Assembly: GCF_014207655.1 (NCBI RefSeq)
Contig: NZ_JACHHJ010000001.1
Location: 806,001-870,000, forward strand
Source of the DNA: Geomicrobium halophilum
GTDB lineage: Bacteria > Bacillota > Bacilli > Bacillales > Marinococcaceae
Reading direction: 5' to 3'
Length of the DNA stretch: 64,000 nt
Shown here: positions 36,441 through 45,125 of the stretch, one piece after another
How positions within the stretch are numbered: position 1 is the stretch's first letter
Layout of the letters: every line of letters begins with the position of its first letter
Translations under genes and position numbers: made by a program
The notes under the pieces: generated by a model
What the model was told of the DNA's origin: nothing
What the model saw: the letters and a program-made list of their open reading frames with translations, nothing else
Databases searched by the model: none

Positions 36441-36886
36441 ACGACCGCGGCTTCACGCTTTTAGAAACTGTAATCTCCATGTTTATTTTATTTGCCGTAG
36501 TGGCAGTTCTTCCTCTCTTTTTACACAGCACAAAACCTCCGGATTCAGCCCTTTCCCACAATGAGCAAGAAATTCACATCTGGTTTCAGGAAATGGAGCG
36601 TGAGTCAAAGTATGCCCGTGATTATTCGGTAGAGCAAAATGCGCTCGTAATCACCGATATCCAGGACACTAAACGATTGTATAGAAAGGCAGGGGACCGT
36701 CTGATTTACCGTACAGTCGACGGGGGACATGTAATTGTTTTGCAAAGTATTGAAGACTTTCGTGCTCAACCTGTTGAGGACGGTGTGGTTATTACTGTCA
36801 TCGCAGATGGAAAGCAATATGAGAAAAAATTGCGTCACTCCCAGGCGCCTGAGGAGGAAGAAATTTGGATCAGAAGGGAGCTGTAA
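36419..36886 (+). CDS. comGF: Minor pseudopilin ComGF
   Basis: A 155-residue protein with prepilin-like N-terminus DRGFTLLETVISMFILFAVV and the ComGF core (IWFQEMERESKYARDY). ATG 36419 follows GGGAGGGAG inside comGE; an earlier in-frame ATG (36386) is less likely. Overlaps comGG. Confidence 0.87.
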   Translation: MSRVSIINDRGFTLLETVISMFILFAVVAVLPLFLHSTKPPDSALSHNEQEIHIWFQEMERESKYARDYSVEQNALVITDIQDTKRLYRKAGDRLIYRTVDGGHVIVLQSIEDFRAQPVEDGVVITVIADGKQYEKKLRHSQAPEEEEIWIRREL

Positions 36887-37254
36887 TGCCGTTTGTCCTA
36901 ATAATTTGTCTTATCCTCGCCGGTCTTGTCAGTCATCAGGCTTCACTATTGGTAGCTGAGCGGGAAGGTCTACAGGCTCAGCAGAGATTCCTGATAGCAA
37001 ACGTGTTGCTTGCTAAAGGAGAGGCCAATTGGTGGGAGGAATATCGAAGAGGTCGTACATCATCACATGGATCGTGGAAATTTAAAGAAGGTGAGGTGCA
37101 TTACCATACGTTACCAACCTCAAATGGATATAAATCAGTGCACCTAAAGGCTGAGACGGAAGAAGGGGGAACGCTTCAGCATTATTATTACGTAAGGAAA
37201 GCCGGAGTTGAATCAAGATCAGTAACGGCTGAAGATAAAGATAATGAAGGATGA
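36865..37254 (+). CDS. comGG: ComGG
   Basis: A 129-residue protein with an N-terminal membrane helix (KGAVMPFVLIICLILAGLVS) and a hydrophilic domain. It starts at TTG 36865, seven bases after GAGGAGG. ComGG has weak sequence conservation; the call rests on being the last comG gene and on the TM pattern. The final gene of the operon is followed by a terminator. Confidence 0.82.
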   Translation: MDQKGAVMPFVLIICLILAGLVSHQASLLVAEREGLQAQQRFLIANVLLAKGEANWWEEYRRGRTSSHGSWKFKEGEVHYHTLPTSNGYKSVHLKAETEEGGTLQHYYYVRKAGVESRSVTAEDKDNEG

Positions 37255-37287
37255 AAGAATGAGAAAGAAGAGGTGATTCTGATCGAC

Positions 37288-37324
37288 GGAGCTGACCATA
37301 TGTTGGGGTCAGCTCCCTTATTTT
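37288..37324 (+). terminator. Terminator of the comG operon
   Basis: GGAGCTGACC and GGTCAGCTCC form a 10-bp hairpin followed by CTTATTTTAG. Confidence 0.8.
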
Positions 37325-37330
37325 AGAGGA

Positions 37331-37595
37331 TGTTTAAAAAAGTCCGGGAAAATAGCGGTCGTATTTCTTCGTCGACTTGCTTCTGCACGCCTCACGTATG
37401 AAAACCATATCCTCGAAAAAGAAAACCGCTTTTTCATCGTGTGAAGGAACGCTTACGAAGCAGCCAGCTGTCGCTTTGCTCCTCGGAAAAGAACCCCCTT
37501 TTCCTTCGTGAGAAGTGAATGCTTTCGTGGTGCAAGCAGGATGCTCGCTTCATCTTCACGAAACTCCTCGGCTCTTTTTACCTCCTTTTTGAACA
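37331..37595. repeat. MITE-like dispersed repeat, copy B
   Basis: A 265-bp element with ends TGTTTAAAAAAG and CTTTTTGAACA. The right two-thirds match copy A (8495-8692); the left part holds a second, diverged version of the same core (TCCTCGAAAAAGAAAACCGC), so it may be a partial internal duplication. No coding potential. Confidence 0.7.
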
Positions 37596-37768
37596 CGAAT
37601 TTTTAGTTATTTTTTTATCACCCGCTTTATGCTAGGAAACATCAAAAGGATACAGAAACTAATCTCGAGTGTAGCCCTAGACTTCATTTGTGAGCAAAAA
37701 TTTGTCTCTACTTTTTCTGTAAAAAAAGTATAATCTTTTTTTACGTGCCCATACTACTGGGTGTAGCA

Positions 37769-37843
37769 TGGGATGTAGCCAAGCGGTAAGGCAATGGACT
37801 TTGACTCCATGATGCGTAGGTTCGAATCCTGCCATCCCAACCA
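37769..37843 (+). tRNA. tRNA-Gln (UUG), right copy
   Basis: Same cloverleaf as the left copy with variable loop GATGC instead of GTTGC; anticodon TTG and encoded CCA. Transcribed away from comG, diverging from the left copy. Confidence 0.95.
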
Positions 37844-37854
37844 TTACATAGGAT

Positions 37855-37898
37855 CACATACAGACACCCGCGTGAAACGACGCGGGTGTCTGTATGTG
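37855..37898 (+). terminator. Long hairpin after tRNA-Gln (right copy)
   Basis: The same 19-bp perfect hairpin as at 32867-32910. The stretch 37899-38181 has no gene; GGGTTTTTTGAACACAC (about 38048-38064) resembles a right end of the MITE-like repeat. Confidence 0.65.
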
Positions 37899-38181
37899 CA
37901 GGTATCTTATCAAGATTCTGATTAAAGACCGTTCATCTACAGGTTTTTCAAGTTTTACCCGAGGCGAGCAGTGATGATTCTGTCTTTGATCTGACAGGCT
38001 TCCCATATAGGATTCGCGCTTCGGAGGCAGTACTTCCTTGAACTGTTGGGTTTTTTGAACACACAGTTAAAAATATTCGTACATTTCAGATGGAGTACAT
38101 TCCTACGGAAGCAGAATAAAAAAGAAAAAGATGGGGAAGGATCTATAATAAAGATTGGTTTAGGAGGAGGCAGGTATATCC

Positions 38182-38370
38182 ATGAATCCCAATCCTTATT
38201 TCAAATATCTCATTGAATCCTTTTTACGAAAGATTGACTCGTTTGCCGCGCCTCAAGAGGTGAGCCGAAAGGAACAGCGAAGACTGAAAAAAAAACGGAG
38301 ATTACGCCTGTTTACTGTCTTCGGTATGATCCCTACGGCATTAAAAATTAGTATGCGCAAATCCAAATGA
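38182..38370 (+). CDS. yqzE: YqzE-like protein
   Basis: A 62-residue basic protein of the YqzE type: an N-terminal YFKYLIESFLRKIDSF segment, a Lys/Arg block (KEQRRLKKKRRLRLF) and a hydrophobic C-terminus (FGMIPTALKISMRK). In B. subtilis yqzE lies just after comGG. TAGGAGGAGG precedes ATG 38182. Function is unknown. Confidence 0.78.
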   Translation: MNPNPYFKYLIESFLRKIDSFAAPQEVSRKEQRRLKKKRRLRLFTVFGMIPTALKISMRKSK

Positions 38371-38479
38371 TGCTTTTGTGTTCGGCTATCATCGAAAAGT
38401 AATTTACAAGGGGTACATCCCTCATATATAATAAGGATAGCATCCCTGAGGTAGAAGCAATGGTAGAGGAGGAAAAAAA

Positions 38480-38722
38480 ATGAGTCGCATGTACCGTGTG
38501 ATGGGTTTTTGGACAGGGGTCTTCGCAGTATTATTTTTCGTAGGTGAAATGTATGAAGTATCTCTGTTGTTCTTTGCGCAAACGGCTGCGTTTGTTGGTT
38601 TAGGTTTTATGAACCTTCATGAACGAACGTATGTCTACATATTCGGTGCATATTTAACTTTGTTTATGGTTAGCTTTTCCTATTATACGATGTTTATTAT
38701 GGAACCAACCATTGGTCATTAA
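38480..38722 (+). CDS. yqgY: DUF2626 membrane protein (YqgY)
   Basis: An 80-residue protein with three membrane helices (VMGFWTGVFAVLFFVGEMYE at the start; ERTYVYIFGAYLTLFMVSFS near the end), characteristic of DUF2626 (YqgY). Function is unknown. AGAGGAGG precedes ATG 38480. Confidence 0.82.
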   Translation: MSRMYRVMGFWTGVFAVLFFVGEMYEVSLLFFAQTAAFVGLGFMNLHERTYVYIFGAYLTLFMVSFSYYTMFIMEPTIGH

Positions 38723-38726
38723 AACC

Positions 38727-38757
38727 CAGGCGGCCAATGATTAACCGCCTGTTGTAT
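38727..38757. terminator. Terminator between yqgY and yqgX
   Basis: CAGGCGG and CCGCCTG hairpin with a T-rich right side and an A run on the left; likely serves both convergent genes. Confidence 0.65.
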
Positions 38758-38758
38758 T

Positions 38759-39394
38759 CTACAACCCACTCAGAAACGGGTTTTGGTCCATTTCATTTGC
38801 AACGGTTGTTTCAGGTCCATGCCCGCAGGCAACCGTTGTGTCTTCAGGTAGTTCTAACAGTTTAAGGTGAATGCTGTCGAGCAGGGTTTTTTCGTCTCCA
38901 TAAGGGAGGTCCGTTCGTCCGATACCAGCCTGGAATAAGACGTCACCGGAGAAAACAGTACTTGTTTCTTCGTGATAGAAGGAGACACTTCCAGGTGAAT
39001 GACCCGGAGTTTCGTAAATCTGAAACTCAAATGGACCCACGCGCAAGCGATTTTCCCCTATGATTAAATGATCGGCAGGTCGGGCGGTGAAACCTTGGGG
39101 AGTCATGTTAATGGAGAGGTTTTTTGCTGGATCAGAAAGCCAGCTTTCTTCTGCTTGATGGAGATACACAGGGATGTTGAATGCATCACGAATGTGATCA
39201 ACAGCGCCAATGTGATCAAAATGGGCGTGTGTTAAAAGGATCGCTATAGGCTTTATATTTTCCCGTTGTAAAGCAGATTGAAAGGCTTCGCCATCTCCCC
39301 CCGGATCAAAGATCACTGCCTCTTTGTCTTGATTATAAAGTACATAGGCATTCGCTTGTACTGGACCTAATGGGACTTGTTTCCAATTAATCAT
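38759..39394 (-). CDS. yqgX: MBL-fold metallo-hydrolase (YqgX)
   Basis: A 211-residue metallo-beta-lactamase fold hydrolase related to glyoxalase II. Metal motif THAHFDHIGAVD, the later ligands in TPGHSPGSV, FSGDVLFQAGIGRTDLP and ACGHGPETT are all present. The substrate is not known; a hydroxyacyl-thiol hydrolase role is likely. ATG 39394 follows TAAGGAG; an upstream ATG (39415) is less likely. Confidence 0.9.
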   Translation of the reverse strand: MINWKQVPLGPVQANAYVLYNQDKEAVIFDPGGDGEAFQSALQRENIKPIAILLTHAHFDHIGAVDHIRDAFNIPVYLHQAEESWLSDPAKNLSINMTPQGFTARPADHLIIGENRLRVGPFEFQIYETPGHSPGSVSFYHEETSTVFSGDVLFQAGIGRTDLPYGDEKTLLDSIHLKLLELPEDTTVACGHGPETTVANEMDQNPFLSGL

Positions 39395-39554
39395 CGTGTT
39401 CAGCTCCTTAAACAATGTTTAGAATATATTCCCATTGTACAGGAAGTAAAAACGAAAGAAAACTCGACAAATGTGCGGCTATTTTACTATGAACAGGCAT
39501 GTAGCTATGGGCGCATAAGATTTTGAATCACCTTTTAGAAGGAGAGAAAAATTC

Positions 39555-39725
39555 ATGGCATTAGGGACAACTTTATTGGCAGTTGCAATCCTCTCAGTCA
39601 TTTCTTTTTTCCGCGAACTAAAGCGGAGGAATTTTGTCGGCGTCGGATTTTCAGTGATCAGTATTCTCGTATTTGGATTCTTTTCAGTCATGACTTTATT
39701 CGTAAGTGGTGCACCAGAAGCTTAG
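39555..39725 (+). CDS. DUF2759-like small membrane protein (yqgW position)
   Basis: A 56-residue protein with two membrane helices (LLAVAILSVISFF and FVGVGFSVISILVFGFFSVM) joined by a basic loop (RELKRRN). An AGAAGGAGAG site lies 10 bases before ATG 39555. The size, topology and position next to yqgX fit DUF2759 (YqgW). Function is unknown. Confidence 0.72.
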   Translation: MALGTTLLAVAILSVISFFRELKRRNFVGVGFSVISILVFGFFSVMTLFVSGAPEA

Positions 39726-39762
39726 AAAAACCACTCGTCATCCCTTTGGCGAGTGGTTTTTG
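39726..39762 (+). terminator. Terminator after the DUF2759-like gene
   Basis: AAAAACCACTCG and CGAGTGGTTTTT hairpin directly after the stop codon. Confidence 0.88.
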
Positions 39763-39838
39763 TTATTAGAACTCCAAGCCTGTCAACATTGGCTCAAGTC
39801 ACCAGTCATTCAGTTGGCTTTTGTCGAATTTATACGTA

Positions 39839-40624
39839 CTAAAATAAGGTTCCCCTTTCTTTACTTAGGTAAAAAAGACCGCCGTTGATGAATGTGAGCT
39901 GAATGGTTGGTTGATATTGATGTTGAATCGCTTCTTTTTCTGAGTCATAGTCAGTATCTTCCTCCTCGCGGGCTTCGTAAAAGCGGTCGAGTAATTGTAA
40001 ATCAGCGTTCATACGCTTCGTTGCTTCATCTGCCCACGTATGCTTTTGGCTCCGAATATCGTCAAGGAGGTACTTCTTGATTCTTTGCACTGCGCTTAGC
40101 GGTTTGATCAGATTTGCCATCGTAAAAGTGTAGTCGGGGATGGCGGGTACAAGCGGGAGTGGTGAGAGACGTTTCATAAAATGGTCGATGGTCTCTCCGC
40201 TGATTAATTGCACGCCGAAACTACGAATGTCATCGCGTCTACGGTGGCATGTGTAAGAGATGCGCATATTTAATCCGAGCCATGGATAGAGGGGGGTTTG
40301 GTTTTTTTGGTAAGTTTGTTCGTACAACCGAGTAACCGCACCTTTTTCAACAGCTGAGGAGAAAATTTGATGGAGGCGCGGAGAGCCGAAGTGGATCTTT
40401 TCATTCGTTTCTGAGTGCATATCCGTTGATAGGTTCATTTTCAATGGCTTGGGTTCGCCCCCGGTTTTTTCAAGATAATGCCAGTAGAAGGGACGGTTCA
40501 TGAGCTCGAGATCGAGCGTTTTATTAAGCTGTACTTCGAGATTAGGCGGCCTAGTATGTAACAGTTCTGCACCGGCGGCGTAAAAGTAGCGACGAAGATA
40601 ATTATGAACTTCTGCCTGTTCCAT
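39839..40624 (-). CDS. yqhG: YqhG family protein
   Basis: A 261-residue soluble protein of the YqhG family, always found next to the helicase YqhH. Conserved features include VHNYLRRYFYAAGAELL at the start and LMNRPFYWHYLEKTGGEP. No catalytic motif is recognised. It overlaps yqhH by 23 bases at the 5' side, so the two are co-translated and probably act together (inference). Confidence 0.88.
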   Translation of the reverse strand: MEQAEVHNYLRRYFYAAGAELLHTRPPNLEVQLNKTLDLELMNRPFYWHYLEKTGGEPKPLKMNLSTDMHSETNEKIHFGSPRLHQIFSSAVEKGAVTRLYEQTYQKNQTPLYPWLGLNMRISYTCHRRRDDIRSFGVQLISGETIDHFMKRLSPLPLVPAIPDYTFTMANLIKPLSAVQRIKKYLLDDIRSQKHTWADEATKRMNADLQLLDRFYEAREEEDTDYDSEKEAIQHQYQPTIQLTFINGGLFYLSKERGTLF

Positions 40625-42251
40625 CTTGTCCTCCCCCTTTGTTTTCTTGATTCATAAGTTCGCTCAAATGATGAAGCTTTACCCGTGTTTCCCCCTCGGT
40701 GTCCGAATCCAAGGCATCCTCGACGTATTTTTCCAATTCCTGACCGGAGTAACGCTCGAGGATATCATCCAGGCGGCCGATAACGCCTTCGAACATGGCA
40801 ATCTTATCGTACAGAAGGTTGAGAATTCGTTGTTCGACGGTATTGTCGATCGCATAGTTGGTAATGTGTACATCTTCCTTTTGGCCAAGACGGTGGATTC
40901 TACCGATTCGCTGTTCGACACGCATAGGATTCCATGGCAAATCATAGTTAATCATGTGATGACAAAACTGCAGGTTCAATCCTTCCCCCCCTGCTTCAGT
41001 TGCGATCATCACTTGCGCGTGGTCCCGGAACAACATTCGCATCCAATCTTTTTTGCTCCGTTTAAATCCACCGCGAAACGGAACGGAGCGAATCTTGTGT
41101 TGGGAAAGAAACCACTGTAAAAACAGCTGAGTGGCACGGTATTCTGTAAAAATAATCGTTTTTTCTGAGGAGGCCTGCAATTGTTTCAATACCTGCTCGG
41201 CTTTTGCATTTGTTTTTACGGCTTGCATAGCTTGAACGACAGGGGTAGCTTGTTCTTCACTTAAAATCCCTTTCTTCATCATATTGGAAAGTGTGACACC
41301 TAACGCTTCTTTGCTAGAACAAGCTTCTCGTTGAAGTGTTGTTAATGAAAATCCATGTAGCTCCTGAACCGTTTGCTTCAAATTGCAAACCGCGTCATAC
41401 ATGGCGCGTTCTTCGTCTGACATTTTTACATGATTATTTTCCACGTGCCTTTTTGTCCAATTGACATTGGTGTTATCACGGCGGTTGCGAACCATTACGT
41501 TTTGAACAAGTGCCTGAATATCTTCGTTCGATTGGTCGCCCTTATATTGATCTTTAAAACTTTTCTCATCGCCGAGATGGCCTGGCTTTAAAATCGAAAC
41601 GAGATGAAAAAGTTCCTCGATTCTATTTTGCACAGGAGTAGCGGTGAGGAGTAGGCAGAATCGTTTTTTAAGCGATTTGATGAAAGCATAGTTTTTTGTC
41701 TTTGTATTCTTTAATTTGTGAGCTTCATCGATGATGATCATATCATAGGGTTGTTCCAGTACAATATCGCGGTGGGGAGATCGTTTAGCTGCATCCATAG
41801 ACGCAACAACTACATCACACCGTTCCCAAACATACGACTTTTTTTGCGGCACAGCGGGGATATTAAATTTTTCATTCAACTCTTGCGCCCATTGATTGAC
41901 TAGAGATGCGGGGGCAAGGATAAGAGCTTTCTTGACGAGCCCCCGAATCATATATTCCTTTAACACAAGTCCTGCTTCAATCGTCTTCCCGAGTCCGACT
42001 TCATCGGCGAGAATAGCTTTGCCGTTCATATCCTCGACAACACGTCGTGCTGTCTCCCATTGATGATCATATAAGGAAAGCTGCGGCAAATGTGACGTCG
42101 CAACAAGCCCGTCAAAAGAGGGGACGGCTTTATGCTTCTCAGCTTCATAGGCGAGGCGATACATCTCCCATGAGGACCAGGGCCCCTCGTCATCTAATGC
42201 TTTTTTGAACTTTTCTTCCCAATCTGTAGAAAAATGAATATCAATGTACAT
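40602..42251 (-). CDS. yqhH: SNF2-family helicase YqhH
   Basis: A 549-residue SNF2-type ATPase (RapA-like). Motif I LADEVGLGKTIEAGLVLKEY, motif II DEAH (IIIDEAHKLKN), motif III LLLTATPVQN, motif V EAGGEGLNLQ and motif VI QRIGRIHRLGQ are intact. Such enzymes translocate on DNA to remodel protein-DNA or RNA polymerase complexes. It is divergent from gcvT, as in B. subtilis. Confidence 0.93.
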   Translation of the reverse strand: MYIDIHFSTDWEEKFKKALDDEGPWSSWEMYRLAYEAEKHKAVPSFDGLVATSHLPQLSLYDHQWETARRVVEDMNGKAILADEVGLGKTIEAGLVLKEYMIRGLVKKALILAPASLVNQWAQELNEKFNIPAVPQKKSYVWERCDVVVASMDAAKRSPHRDIVLEQPYDMIIIDEAHKLKNTKTKNYAFIKSLKKRFCLLLTATPVQNRIEELFHLVSILKPGHLGDEKSFKDQYKGDQSNEDIQALVQNVMVRNRRDNTNVNWTKRHVENNHVKMSDEERAMYDAVCNLKQTVQELHGFSLTTLQREACSSKEALGVTLSNMMKKGILSEEQATPVVQAMQAVKTNAKAEQVLKQLQASSEKTIIFTEYRATQLFLQWFLSQHKIRSVPFRGGFKRSKKDWMRMLFRDHAQVMIATEAGGEGLNLQFCHHMINYDLPWNPMRVEQRIGRIHRLGQKEDVHITNYAIDNTVEQRILNLLYDKIAMFEGVIGRLDDILERYSGQELEKYVEDALDSDTEGETRVKLHHLSELMNQENKGGGQDGTGRSS

Positions 42252-42279
42252 AATGGCTCCTTAATTTTTAAAAAAAAGA

Positions 42280-42308
42280 TTGGCAGTGAGGTTGTGTAAT
42301 GCTAAACT
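42280..42308 (+). promoter_or_regulatory. Promoter of the gcv operon
   Basis: TTGGCA (42280-42285) and TAAACT (42303-42308), 17 bases apart, upstream of the glycine riboswitch. Confidence 0.55.
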
Positions 42309-42374
42309 AGTGTTAACGCAAGGAACGTTCATAGTATGTGAATGTTGCTTTCTTTTATACAATTGCATAATGCG

Positions 42375-42545
42375 GATGATGACAGAGGGAGAGATCGTTT
42401 AAAGCGACGCCGAAGGAGCAAGCCGGTAAGGTGAATCTCTCAGGCCCAAGTACTTCTGTTTGACGCAGCTCTGGAGAGTGCCACAAGGCCACCCACGAAG
42501 ACATCCTTTGCCTACCTGGGCAAAGAGGAAACTTTCTGGTATATG
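42375..42545 (+). promoter_or_regulatory. Glycine riboswitch (tandem aptamers)
   Basis: The leader shows the two glycine aptamers in tandem. The first includes GGGAGAGATCG, GCGACGCCGAAGGAGCAAGC and GTGAATCTCTCAGGC; the second includes CTGGAGAGTGCC, CACCCACGAAG and GGGCAAAGAGGAAACTTTCT. It lies upstream of gcvT and a full intrinsic terminator, so glycine binding likely lets transcription read into the operon (known for gcvT riboswitches). Confidence 0.93.
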
Positions 42546-42591
42546 GACAGAGCTTTTCAACGTGAGATGTTGAAAAGCTCTGTCTTTTTTT
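42546..42591 (+). terminator. Riboswitch expression-platform terminator
   Basis: GACAGAGCTTTTCAAC pairs perfectly with GTTGAAAAGCTCTGTC (16 bp) and is followed by seven T residues, 33 bases before gcvT. This is the OFF-state terminator. Confidence 0.9.
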
Positions 42592-42624
42592 ACATCTAAA
42601 AAATGTAGGGAGGAAGATATTTGT

Positions 42625-43719
42625 ATGGAAAATCAACGAACCATCCTTTATGACAAGCATGTGGCATTAGGAGCAAAAATTGTGCCCTTCGGCGGATTTG
42701 AAATGCCTGTACAGTACTCGTCGATTAAAGAAGAACACCGGGCAGTTCGCGAGGCGGTTGGCCTCTTTGATGTTTCCCATATGGGGGAGGTTATTCTAGA
42801 AGGGGAGTCAGCACTTGAATCCCTTCAAGTTCTTTTGACAAATGATGCTTCCAAGCTAGAAGTTGGAAAAGCACAATATTCATTAATGTGTAATGAAAGC
42901 GGGGGAACGGTGGATGATTTCCTCGTGTATCAACTGGATGTAAACAAGTATATGGTGATTCCGAACGCTGCCAACCGGGAAAGGGATAGGAAGTGGATTG
43001 AACAGCACGTAAGACCCGGGACGACGGTTACGGATGTCTCTGATGATTACGCGCTTCTCGCATTGCAAGGTCCGAAGGCGGTGGACGTCTTACAATCTCT
43101 GACAGAGGTGGATGTTAAGTCTATAGACATGTTTCGCTTTAAAGCGGATGTGGAGATCGCAGGTGCCCATGCTATCGTGTCACGAAGCGGCTACACAGGT
43201 GAAGACGGATTTGAAATTTATTGTGACACAAAAGATGCCGGCACGATTTGGGACGCCTTACTTGAAACCGGGCAACCTGAGGGAATTTTGCCCTGCGGCT
43301 TAGGAGCTCGGGATACACTTCGTTTTGAAGCACGTTTGCCGTTGTACGGGCAGGAAATTACCGAGACAATCAGTCCGTTGGAGGCAAAATTAGGTTTTGC
43401 TGTCAAAGTGAATAAGGACACTGATTTTATTGGAAAAGAAGCCCTTGCTTCCGAAAAGGAAAATGGCCCGTCTAGGAAACTCGTCGGCATTGAAATGCTT
43501 GAAAAAGGGATCCCACGTACTGATTATCCTGTTTATAATCAAGATGAAAAGAGAATCGGACATATTACATCAGGAACGCAATCTCCGACACTCGGAAAAA
43601 ACCTTGGTCTTGCGCTTGTGGAGGCAGATTATGCCGCCCTCGGTACAGAAGTAATCGTGGGGGTTCGCAAACGAAAATTGAAAGCGAGCGTTGTTCGAAC
43701 GCCGTTTTATAAACGATAA
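42625..43719 (+). CDS. gcvT: Aminomethyltransferase, glycine cleavage T protein
   Basis: A 364-residue T protein, which transfers the aminomethyl carbon from GcvH to tetrahydrofolate, releasing ammonia. Typical stretches: VGLFDVSHMGEV, SRSGYTGEDGFEIY, GLGARDTLRFEARLPLYGQE. Operon with gcvPA and gcvPB. AGGGAGGAAG precedes ATG 42625. gcvH is not in this window, which is normal in Bacillus. Confidence 0.96.
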   Translation: MENQRTILYDKHVALGAKIVPFGGFEMPVQYSSIKEEHRAVREAVGLFDVSHMGEVILEGESALESLQVLLTNDASKLEVGKAQYSLMCNESGGTVDDFLVYQLDVNKYMVIPNAANRERDRKWIEQHVRPGTTVTDVSDDYALLALQGPKAVDVLQSLTEVDVKSIDMFRFKADVEIAGAHAIVSRSGYTGEDGFEIYCDTKDAGTIWDALLETGQPEGILPCGLGARDTLRFEARLPLYGQEITETISPLEAKLGFAVKVNKDTDFIGKEALASEKENGPSRKLVGIEMLEKGIPRTDYPVYNQDEKRIGHITSGTQSPTLGKNLGLALVEADYAALGTEVIVGVRKRKLKASVVRTPFYKR

Positions 43720-43734
43720 TTGGAGGGGATCATA

Positions 43735-45084
43735 ATGACTCATCGATATTTACCTATGACAGAAGATGATCGTCGAGAGATGCTAGAAACCGTGGGTGCT
43801 AGTGACGTTTCCGAATTATTTTCAGATATTCCGAAAAGTGTACGTCTGGACCAAGGATTAGATGTCCGGAAAGCTTTATCGGAACCTGCGCTTATCGAAT
43901 ATTTTCAAACTTTAGCAGCTAGAAATGACTCCATAAAAAAATACCCCTCTTTTCTGGGAGCAGGGGTCTATGATCACCACATTCCATCGACGGTAGACGC
44001 TGTCATTTCCCGTTCGGAATTTTATACCGCATACACCCCGTATCAACCGGAGGTTTCGCAAGGAGAATTACAGGCGGTTTATGAATTCCAGAGCATGATT
44101 GCCACGTTAACGGGTATGGAGATTGCGAATTCTTCTATGTACGATGGGCACACCTCGCTGGCTGAGGCAGCGTTAATGGCGGCTACCCAGAAGCGAATGA
44201 AGAAGCAGACCATTTTGATCTCGGAAACGGTACATCCGGAAGCGCGTGATGTCGTACAGACGTTTGTAAATGGACCAAGGCTCAATCTAGAAACCGTTCC
44301 GAGCGAAAAAGGCGTGACAGACGTTCAGGCGTTAAAAGAGATGATAAGTAGTGATGTAGCCGGTGTCATCGTACAATATCCAAACTTCTACGGAACGATC
44401 GAAGACCTTACTCAGCTCCGTGAAGCCGCAGATGAGGTTGGGGCGCTTCTGATCGTGAAAAGTAATCCGCTGGCTCTTGGTGTACTCACTCCGCCGGGAG
44501 ATTTTGGAGCTGATGTCGTCGTCGGCGATACGCAGCCATTTGGGATTCAAGGCCAATACGGCGGCCCGCATTGTGGATATTTTGCCACAAAAAAAACGTT
44601 CATGAGAAAAGTACCTGGAAGACTCGTCGGAGAAACCGTTGACGAAGAAGGTCAGCGCGGATACGTATTAACGCTGCAAGCTCGGGAGCAGCATATCCGC
44701 AGGGATAAGGCAACGTCGAATATTTGCTCTAACCAGGCCTTGAATGCACTTGCGTCCTCGGTGGCTATGTCAGCTTTTGGTAAAAAAGGGGTCAAAGAAA
44801 TGGCCGTACAAAATGTACAAAAGGCCCATTATGCAAAAACATCGCTTAAGGATGCTGGCTTTACGATCGTGCATGACGGTCCGCATTTCAACGAATTTGT
44901 CGTTGACGTTGGGCGTCCGGCGGTTGAGGTGAATAAGGAGTTATTCTCCGAAGGCATTATTGGCGGTCTGGATCTCGGACGTTTTTCCCCTGAGCAAGAG
45001 CAGCATATGCTTGTCTGTGTGACCGAGCTGCGCAAAAAAGAAGAGATTGATCAGTTTGTTGCAGCGCTGAAAGCAAAGAAATAA
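43735..45084 (+). CDS. gcvPA: Glycine dehydrogenase (decarboxylating) subunit 1
   Basis: A 449-residue subunit of the two-part P protein that decarboxylates glycine with PLP; the PLP lysine is on subunit 2. Typical stretches: [29 protein letters not shown] and [23 protein letters not shown] 43735 follows TTGGAGGGG; the frame is open from 43720. Confidence 0.95.
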   Translation: MTHRYLPMTEDDRREMLETVGASDVSELFSDIPKSVRLDQGLDVRKALSEPALIEYFQTLAARNDSIKKYPSFLGAGVYDHHIPSTVDAVISRSEFYTAYTPYQPEVSQGELQAVYEFQSMIATLTGMEIANSSMYDGHTSLAEAALMAATQKRMKKQTILISETVHPEARDVVQTFVNGPRLNLETVPSEKGVTDVQALKEMISSDVAGVIVQYPNFYGTIEDLTQLREAADEVGALLIVKSNPLALGVLTPPGDFGADVVVGDTQPFGIQGQYGGPHCGYFATKKTFMRKVPGRLVGETVDEEGQRGYVLTLQAREQHIRRDKATSNICSNQALNALASSVAMSAFGKKGVKEMAVQNVQKAHYAKTSLKDAGFTIVHDGPHFNEFVVDVGRPAVEVNKELFSEGIIGGLDLGRFSPEQEQHMLVCVTELRKKEEIDQFVAALKAKK

Positions 45085-45125
45085 CTAAATTTTTATGCGA
45101 ACAGAAAGGAAGTGCAAGCTGCTTT

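Larger units (their letters stand above)
37722..37898. repeat. 177-bp inverted repeat, right arm (carries tRNA-Gln)
   Basis: Reverse complement of 32867-33043 with a single mismatch. It includes the TATAAT box (37729-37734), the tRNA-Gln gene and its hairpin. Sequence identity stops at the A run before TATAAT, so the upstream promoter parts differ between arms. Confidence 0.95.

Noticed and set aside
8495-37595. Dispersed repeats as a CRISPR array
   Set aside because: Copies are far apart, of different lengths, without regular spacers and with no cas genes.
37681-37735. -35 element for the right-hand tRNA-Gln
   Set aside because: The only TTGTCT lies 21 bases from TATAAT, which is too far for a normal sigma-A promoter.
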